A DNA stretch of 9,889 bases from Pseudanabaena sp. CAN_BIN31. GTDB taxonomy: Bacteria > Cyanobacteriota > Cyanobacteriia > Pseudanabaenales > Pseudanabaenaceae. Positions 5,203 to 9,889 of this stretch are shown in pieces. Position 1 is the first letter of the stretch. Every line of letters begins with the position of its first letter. Location: NCBI GenBank assembly GCA_026785865.1, contig JAJAZG010000219.1:1-9889 (forward strand), in the 5' to 3' direction. Under the pieces are notes generated by a model that was given only the letters and a program-made list of their open reading frames with translations, had not been told where the DNA came from and did no database searches. The position numbers and the translations under genes were made by a program.

Positions 5203-7890
5203 TTAAGGAAGATTAGCGTCAAAAATCGTCATCTGTGCTTCATTTGCTGGGTTTTCAGTAGATTTCAATGATGGCTTTGGTGACTGATCTCCTGACGGAT
5301 GCTTAACCTTCGTCGAAACACCCGATCGCAAACCCGTCGCAATGTGACTGTTTTTGGCGATATGTTCTAAAACTTGCTTAGCGCGACTAATCACACTAGC
5401 GGGTAAACCAGCTAAGCGTCCGACCTCAATCCCATAGGAACGGTCTGCACCACCTTCTTGAACTTGATGCAAGAAAATAATTTCATCTTCTAGTTCCTTG
5501 ACCGTAACTTGAAAATTAGCGACATTGGGAAGTAAGCTCGCGAGTTCATTGAGCTCATGGTAATGAGTCGCAAAAATTCCGCGTGCTTTGATTTTATTAG
5601 CAATATATTCCGCAACTGACCATGCGATCGCCATACCGTCAAATGTCGAAGTCCCGCGCCCAATTTCATCAAGCAATACTAGTGAATTATCTTTAGCATG
5701 GTTGAGAATATTCGCAGTTTCATTCATTTCTACCATAAAAGTCGATTGACCTGTAGCTAGGTCATCGACTGCACCAACACGGGTAAAGATGCGATCGCAT
5801 ATTCCCAAAGTCGCCGACTCCGCAGGCACAAAACTACCGACTTGAGCCATTAATTGAATCAGTCCGATTTGACGCAAATAAATACTTTTGCCACTCATAT
5901 TTGGTCCCGTTAAGACGATTAAATCTGGACAATCGGCAGCCTGTGCATCGTTCCCCAAATAAGTAGAATTGGGAACGAAAAAACCTGCGGGAAGCGACTG
6001 CTCAACAACAGGATGACGACCATTATCAATAGCGATCGCGCGATCGCTGGTAATTTGCGGACGACAATAGTTATAGGTAACGGCGACTTCGGCAAGACTA
6101 CACAACACATCGGCGGCGGCGAGGGCAGTGGCAAGGGTTCGCATTGGTTCGATATGTTGAGCCGCAACCAATCGCAACTCCACAAACAGATCGTATTCCA
6201 ATTGCTTTAACTCACTATCGGAATTAAGAATCCGCGTTTCCCGTTCCTTCAGTTCGGGCGTAATATAGCGCTCTTCATTGGTCAGAGTTTGCTTACGGAT
6301 GTAATCAGCAGGTGCTTGTTCGCTCTTACCACGCGAGATACTGATGTAATAGCCAAAAGCTTTGTTAAAGCCAACTTTGAGCGTACTAATACCCGTGCGT
6401 TCTTTTTCCTGTTTCTCAAAAGATGCCAACCATTCCACATCATCACGACCTTGTTGGCGCAGATGATCCAGTTGTTCATTCACTCCCGAACGAATAATAT
6501 TTCCTTCGGTAATATAAATTGGTGGTTCTTCAATAAGTGTCTTTTGTAACTGTGCGCCAAGCTGTAGTAGTTCTGATGGCACTGACTGCAAAGCTTTTAA
6601 ATAGCGAGAATTAGAATTAGTGACCACATCAGCGACATCGCGCATTTTCTCTAATGACATCGCTACCGCAATCAAATCGCGTCCATTTGCTGTACCTGCA
6701 CCGATGCGACTACATAGACGTTCGATATCGTAAATTTGACTAAGACAATTTCGCAAATTCTTGCGGAGAGAATGCTGTTTGAAGAGTTCGGTAATCGTAT
6801 CTAAACGCTCATTGATGGCAGCGATATCCTTAAGCGGTTGTAATAACCAACGACGTAAAGCACGGCTACCCATGCCTGTTGTGGTTTTGTCCAAAGCCCA
6901 TAATAGCGAACTATAGTAAGTGCCATCGCGCACGGTTTGGGTAATTTCTAAATTACGTCTTGTTTGATTGTCAAGAATCAGAAAATCAGCGATCGCATAG
7001 GTAGAAATCCCTTGCAATGGCATCTTCACGCTTTTTTGGGTGGATTCGAGATATTCTAAAATCCCACCCGCCGCTCTAATTGCTAACGGCAGAGCTTTAC
7101 AACCAAAACCTTCCAGCGATCGCACTCGGAATGTATCGAGAATACGCTGCTTGGCTTCAGCTAGGGCAAAGGGTGCTTGCGATCGCGGCGTATAGCAAAA
7201 GCTCTCAGGTAAAGCGCTGTAAGGTTCAGGTAAAGAAGATTGTTTTTTTTGTGAAATTCCTTCCCAAAAAGCTTCGACTTTCTCAGATTTAGAGCCGCGA
7301 AATAACTGCGGATTTGGAACATCAATGGGAATGAGAACTTCCGCAGGTTGTAATCGCAATAGTTCTTGAATCAAATTATCAGTGCTATTTAGTTGCGTAA
7401 CCGCAAATTCACCTGTCGAAATATCGGTATAGGCTAAGCCCCAATTTTCGCCACCATTAGCGATCGCCACCAAAAAATTATTTTTCTTCGTCGCCAGCAT
7501 ACCCTCTTCGATCACTGTGCCGGGAGTAATCACTCGCGTTACTTCGCGCCGCACTAATCCCTGCGCTTCGGCTGCCGATTCCATTTGATCGCAAACAGCG
7601 ATCGAGTAGCCCTTTTCGACTAACTGATTGGCATAGCGATCGAGGGCATGGTGGGGAATCCCTGCCATCGCGATCCGCCCGATCGCCTTACCACCATCGC
7701 GCCCCGTCAGCACCAATTCTAGTTCTCGCGAAATCAGTTCTGCATCTTCAAAAAATGCTTCAAAAAAATCTCCCAAACGATACAACATCACCGCATGGGG
7801 ATACTGCTCTTTCATTTCGATATAGTGCATCATCATCGGTGTGAGCGCAGCACGATTAACTTGGGTAGACGACAGAACTAATTCAGCCAT
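5203..7890 (-). CDS. mutS: DNA mismatch repair protein MutS
   Basis: MutS recognises base mismatches and small loops after replication and recruits the repair machinery. The protein is 895 residues, within the family range. The mismatch-reading Phe-x-Glu is F42-F43-E44 in RLGDFFEAFFEDA. The connector, lever and clamp domains occupy about 135-620. The ATPase domain has Walker A TGPNMSGKS at 661-669, then DDLATGQSTFMVEM, Walker B LVLLDEIGRGTS at 737-748 and ATHYHEL near 774-780. The helix-turn-helix dimer region follows (about 800-845). A low-complexity linker leads to QMTIF at 886-890, which resembles the beta-clamp binding motif near the MutS C-terminus in E. coli. The ATG at 7888-7890 gives the family-like N-terminus, with no better alternative. 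The gene stands alone: a divergent spacer lies upstream and a terminator-like hairpin downstream. No key residue is missing. Confidence 0.98.
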   Translation of the reverse strand: MAELVLSSTQVNRAALTPMMMHYIEMKEQYPHAVMLYRLGDFFEAFFEDAELISRELELVLTGRDGGKAIGRIAMAGIPHHALDRYANQLVEKGYSIAVCDQMESAAEAQGLVRREVTRVITPGTVIEEGMLATKKNNFLVAIANGGENWGLAYTDISTGEFAVTQLNSTDNLIQELLRLQPAEVLIPIDVPNPQLFRGSKSEKVEAFWEGISQKKQSSLPEPYSALPESFCYTPRSQAPFALAEAKQRILDTFRVRSLEGFGCKALPLAIRAAGGILEYLESTQKSVKMPLQGISTYAIADFLILDNQTRRNLEITQTVRDGTYYSSLLWALDKTTTGMGSRALRRWLLQPLKDIAAINERLDTITELFKQHSLRKNLRNCLSQIYDIERLCSRIGAGTANGRDLIAVAMSLEKMRDVADVVTNSNSRYLKALQSVPSELLQLGAQLQKTLIEEPPIYITEGNIIRSGVNEQLDHLRQQGRDDVEWLASFEKQEKERTGISTLKVGFNKAFGYYISISRGKSEQAPADYIRKQTLTNEERYITPELKERETRILNSDSELKQLEYDLFVELRLVAAQHIEPMRTLATALAAADVLCSLAEVAVTYNYCRPQITSDRAIAIDNGRHPVVEQSLPAGFFVPNSTYLGNDAQAADCPDLIVLTGPNMSGKSIYLRQIGLIQLMAQVGSFVPAESATLGICDRIFTRVGAVDDLATGQSTFMVEMNETANILNHAKDNSLVLLDEIGRGTSTFDGMAIAWSVAEYIANKIKARGIFATHYHELNELASLLPNVANFQVTVKELEDEIIFLHQVQEGGADRSYGIEVGRLAGLPASVISRAKQVLEHIAKNSHIATGLRSGVSTKVKHPSGDQSPKPSLKSTENPANEAQMTIFDANLP

Positions 7891-7908
7891 GCAAATTTTG
7901 GTCTTAAA

Positions 7909-7930
7909 ACAATGGGATAAATACCATTGT
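7909..7930. repeat. Inverted pair ACAATGG/CCATTGT in the mutS leader
   Basis: Arms 7909-7915 and 7924-7930 are perfect 7-bp reverse complements with an 8-base spacer, 19-40 bp upstream of the mutS ATG. The arms share the CAATGG half with the palindrome at 8036-8055. It could be an operator or an mRNA hairpin. Chance is not excluded. Confidence 0.4.
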
Positions 7931-7990
7931 AAACGGCATGTTGCTTTTGTATTCTTAGATCGCTATGCGATCGCGCTAAGTTAAGACAGA

Positions 7991-8077
7991 TTGTAAAAAC
8001 AACTTGTTCACAACGGCAATTTCCAATAGCCTTAACAATGGGCTTAAGCCCATTGCCTGTTCAAGCTATTTTTACAA
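7991..8077. repeat. Nested inverted repeat of 87 bp with central palindrome
   Basis: Outer arms TTGTAAAAA (7991-7999) and TTTTTACAA (8069-8077) are exact reverse complements. Next inside, CTTG pairs with CAAG after three unpaired bases on each side. A small stem (GGCAATT/AATAGCC, one mismatch, 8015-8031) and the 20-bp palindrome at 8036-8055 lie within. The whole could fold as a branched structure, or be a small non-autonomous repeat. No protein is encoded. Confidence 0.45.
8036..8055. repeat. Perfect 20-bp palindrome
   Basis: CAATGGGCTTAAGCCCATTG equals its own reverse complement over all 20 bases. As RNA it needs a loop from its centre, and as DNA it has the symmetry of a dimeric protein binding site. 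Its CAATGG halves recur at 7910-7915 and 7924-7929. Confidence 0.8.
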
Positions 8078-8090
8078 ACTACCTAAGTAG

Positions 8091-8151
8091 ACCAAAGCCC
8101 AAAAAGCTGCGGCGCACGCCCAGTGTGCGCCACAGCTTTTTGGGCTTTGGT
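8091..8151. repeat. 27-bp hairpin, second member of the mutS-flanking repeat family
   Basis: Arms 8091-8117 and 8125-8151 pair over 27 positions around a 7-base loop, with a single non-Watson-Crick position. That position is C-A if the plus strand is transcribed and G-U if the minus strand is. The core 8094-8148 matches the hairpin at 5148-5200 in arm sequence and overall length (55 against 53 bases). The right arm overlaps the likely -35 of the downstream gene. Confidence 0.8.
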
Positions 8152-8174
8152 TTTCACTAGCTATAGCCTATAAT
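8147..8174 (+). promoter_or_regulatory. Likely promoter of the phosphoesterase gene
   Basis: A perfect TATAAT lies at 8169-8174. Sixteen bases upstream is TTGGTT at 8147-8152, matching the first three bases of the TTGACA consensus. Transcription would start near 8181, about 25 bp before the GTG start. The -35 sits on the end of the hairpin arm 8125-8151. Confidence 0.5.
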
Positions 8175-8205
8175 CAAAAAGTAATTATTCATGGTTTGGA
8201 TCTAG

Positions 8206-9294
8206 GTGGCACTTAAGTTTAAATTTGCGATCGCCTCCGATTTGCACATCGCCTTGCCACACACGATTTGGCAACATCCTGCGCGATTTCATCTCGTTGA
8301 GTATAGTATTCCTGCATTTGAAGAAGTGCTGTCGCAACTTGCTACCCTAGATTTAGACTTTCTGCTCTTACCTGGCGATCTCACTCAGCATGGTGAACCA
8401 GAGAATCATCAATGGCTATCTAAAAGATTAGCGCAGCTTCCCTATCCTGTTTATGTGATCGCTGGTAATCATGATGTGCCGAAGGTCGAAACCTTTAATA
8501 AGTTCACTCCCCACTATACTCAGTTTGGCTTTAAGTCTGGTATTAGCGAACCGCATAAGCTGTATTATGAATGCGAAGTATTGCCTAATGTGCGCCTAAT
8601 TGGATTGAACTCTAATCAATTTGATGCAGATGGTGAACAAATTGGTTGGATCGACGATGAGCAGCTAGTCTGGCTAGAATCAATTCTTGAAAATCAAGAT
8701 TATGAATTGAACTTAGTGACGATTCATCATAATGTGTTGGAACATATCCACGATCAGTCGCGCAATGCCCTTGGACAGCGCTATATGCTCGGCAACACTG
8801 AGCGATTGTGCAAAATTCTACACCAAGCTAATGTGAAGTTAGTCTTCACTGGACATCTGCATGTGCAGGATATTGCCTATAGCGATCGCTACGATTTTTA
8901 CGACATCACCACAGGCTCTCTGGTTAGCTATCCTCATCCCTATCGCGTTCTCAATTATATTTCTGACGAATCAGGCGATCGCTTAGAAATCGCATCTTTT
9001 CGGGTCAAATCAATTCCTGAGCAAGCTGATCTATCATATTTCTCACGAGAATGGATGGGCGATCGATCGCATCCTTTTGTGGTGAGATTACTTACCCATC
9101 CTCCGCTCAATTTGCCCTTAGAGATTGCCGAAACCTTAACTCCTGAGCTTCGCTATTTTTGGGCGCATATCGCTGATGGTGATGCCCAATTTGAGTTTCT
9201 TAATTTTCCTCCAATAGCTAGAGAATATTTGGAAGCATTTAGCGATGTTCCGCCCAAGGATAATAATATTACACTTTCTTTAAATAAGGAATGA
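8206..9294 (+). CDS. Metallophosphoesterase, class III cyclic-nucleotide phosphodiesterase type
   Basis: This 362-residue enzyme is predicted to hydrolyse phosphate esters with a two-metal centre. The five calcineurin-like motifs are all present: SDLH (D12, H14), PGDLTQHGE (D58), AGNHD (N88, H89, D90), TIHHN (H174) and TGHLH (H217, H219). This spacing is seen in CpdA/GpdQ-like proteins, so cAMP or glycerophosphodiesters are candidate substrates, but the sequence does not settle this. Residues from about 245 on form a C-terminal extension I do not recognise. The start is GTG at 8206: an upstream in-frame ATG (8191) is closed by TAG at 8203-8205, immediately before it. GGA at 8198-8200 is a weak ribosome binding site. 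No signal peptide is visible, so it should be cytoplasmic. The gene stands alone, convergent with the transposase on its right. Confidence 0.9.
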   Translation: MALKFKFAIASDLHIALPHTIWQHPARFHLVEYSIPAFEEVLSQLATLDLDFLLLPGDLTQHGEPENHQWLSKRLAQLPYPVYVIAGNHDVPKVETFNKFTPHYTQFGFKSGISEPHKLYYECEVLPNVRLIGLNSNQFDADGEQIGWIDDEQLVWLESILENQDYELNLVTIHHNVLEHIHDQSRNALGQRYMLGNTERLCKILHQANVKLVFTGHLHVQDIAYSDRYDFYDITTGSLVSYPHPYRVLNYISDESGDRLEIASFRVKSIPEQADLSYFSREWMGDRSHPFVVRLLTHPPLNLPLEIAETLTPELRYFWAHIADGDAQFEFLNFPPIAREYLEAFSDVPPKDNNITLSLNKE

Positions 9295-9318
9295 AAAATA
9301 AATAACTTATGCATTCAC

Positions 9319-9889
9319 TTATAGTTGAGGAATAGCTCTATAATTCCATTTAGGGAGATATTCCTCAAAAACGATAGGTAGATTCTCTTTAAATCCATCA
9401 GCGACCTTTCTACCTTTAGCATAAACCTTATCCATAAGATTGACGATCACAGACAAACCAGTTTTGGTGGAAGTTTTTTCAATCAGGGATTTTACCAGCT
9501 CAATACTGGTAAAAATAGCTCCATGACAAGCTCTAGTGATATGGGGAAATAACCGATGCTCAATGGGGTTGTATTTGGAGGTATAGGGTGGGTAATGGGC
9601 GACTCTAATTTCAAGCCCAATTTCATTTGCCAACTTTTGTAAATCCTCCTTAAAGATGTAATAGTTTGAGCTATTGCTACCGCCACCATCACATAAAAGC
9701 AAAATTGATTTAGCGTATGCATAGGTGAATTGCCCCAATTGTTCCCACCATTGCTTGATACTGTCACAAGCAAATTCAGTGGTGTCTCGACTGTTGCCGA
9801 GATTGATAAACCCTTCATTGCGCTGAATATCATAGATCCCGTAAGGAATAATTACCCCATCGGCTAAATTAGGGAAGTCATGGTCTAAA
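9319..9889 (-). CDS. ISAzo13-family transposase, C-terminal part, cut by the window edge
   Basis: One minus-strand frame is open from the right edge to TAA at 9319-9321 (189 residues visible). It reads LDHDFPNLADGVVIPYGIYD, then NSRDTTEFA, then LLLCDGGGSNSS with the second catalytic Asp (visible residue 67) and PPYTSKYNPIEHRLFPHI with the catalytic Glu (visible residue 110). These blocks are characteristic of ISAzo13-type transposases. The first Asp and the N-terminus lie outside the window. No disruption is seen in the visible part, so the gene may be intact. A TTG at 9736-9738 is an internal Leu and not a start. The end of the element should lie within the 24 bp between 9294 and 9319, or overlap the phosphoesterase stop, but I cannot identify the terminal repeat without its partner. 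Confidence 0.88.
   Translation of the reverse strand, partial: LDHDFPNLADGVIIPYGIYDIQRNEGFINLGNSRDTTEFACDSIKQWWEQLGQFTYAYAKSILLLCDGGGSNSSNYYIFKEDLQKLANEIGLEIRVAHYPPYTSKYNPIEHRLFPHITRACHGAIFTSIELVKSLIEKTSTKTGLSVIVNLMDKVYAKGRKVADGFKENLPIVFEEYLPKWNYRAIPQL

Larger units (their letters stand above)
7891..8205. other. Divergent intergenic region between mutS and the phosphoesterase gene, rich in palindromes
   Basis: These 315 bp must contain promoters for mutS (leftward) and the phosphoesterase (rightward). I see no gene here. The region holds an inverted pair ACAATGG/CCATTGT at 7909-7930, a HIP1 octamer at 7967-7974 inside GATCGC-TAT-GCGATC (7958-7972), a long-range inverted repeat at 7991-8077 around a 20-bp palindrome, and the 27-bp hairpin at 8091-8151. 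For mutS a -10-like TACAAT (minus strand, 7926-7931) is visible without a good -35. Confidence 0.7.

Noticed and set aside
7256..7275. Third copy of the mutS-flanking repeat, from CCCAAAAAGCTT inside mutS
   Set aside because: Only one arm-like dozen bases match, there is no complementary arm nearby, and the bases encode ordinary MutS residues (EAFWEG).
7891..8205. CRISPR array or tRNA gene in the palindrome-rich spacer
   Set aside because: There are no regularly spaced direct repeats and no cloverleaf-like arrangement. The repeats are inverted and of different sequence.
9492..9833. Second minus-strand open frame overlapping the ISAzo13-type transposase
   Set aside because: It is the shifted frame of the transposase. 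The conserved blocks are all in the frame ending at 9319.

Overview
The window comes from a cyanobacterium. The octamer GCGATCGC (HIP1, the highly iterated palindrome of many cyanobacterial genomes) occurs more than 20 times by eye, and the gene families fit. I cannot name the genus from sequence alone.

Layout from left to right. Positions 1-1217 are a complete insertion sequence of the ISAs1 type. It has terminal inverted repeats of about 22 bp and a transposase split by a frameshift. A 112-bp remnant region follows. A run of minus-strand genes then reads from right to left: mutS (5203-7890), a four-gene ECF-type cobalt/nickel uptake cluster (cbiM, a PDGLE-type small subunit, cbiQ, cbiO; 5083 down to 2459), and a GT4-type glycosyltransferase (1330-2430) only 28 bp beyond cbiO. 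The divergent intergenic region 7891-8205 is rich in palindromes. On its far side is a plus-strand class III metallophosphoesterase (8206-9294). The right edge carries the C-terminal part of an ISAzo13-type transposase on the minus strand, cut by the window.

How the genes work together. CbiM (metal-binding membrane subunit), the small membrane protein, CbiQ (T component) and CbiO (ATPase) form one transporter that brings Co2+ or Ni2+ into the cell. The glycosyltransferase may be co-transcribed with them but has no evident functional link. MutS starts mismatch repair. The phosphoesterase and the glycosyltransferase have unknown substrates.

The protein-coding content is ordinary, and I see no convincing new multi-gene system. 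The least explained material is non-coding. Two long hairpins flank mutS (5148-5200 and 8091-8151). They are clearly related to each other, and they differ by changes that are mostly matched on both arms. Further perfect or near-perfect palindromes lie in the cbi operon spacers and in the mutS/phosphoesterase divergent region.
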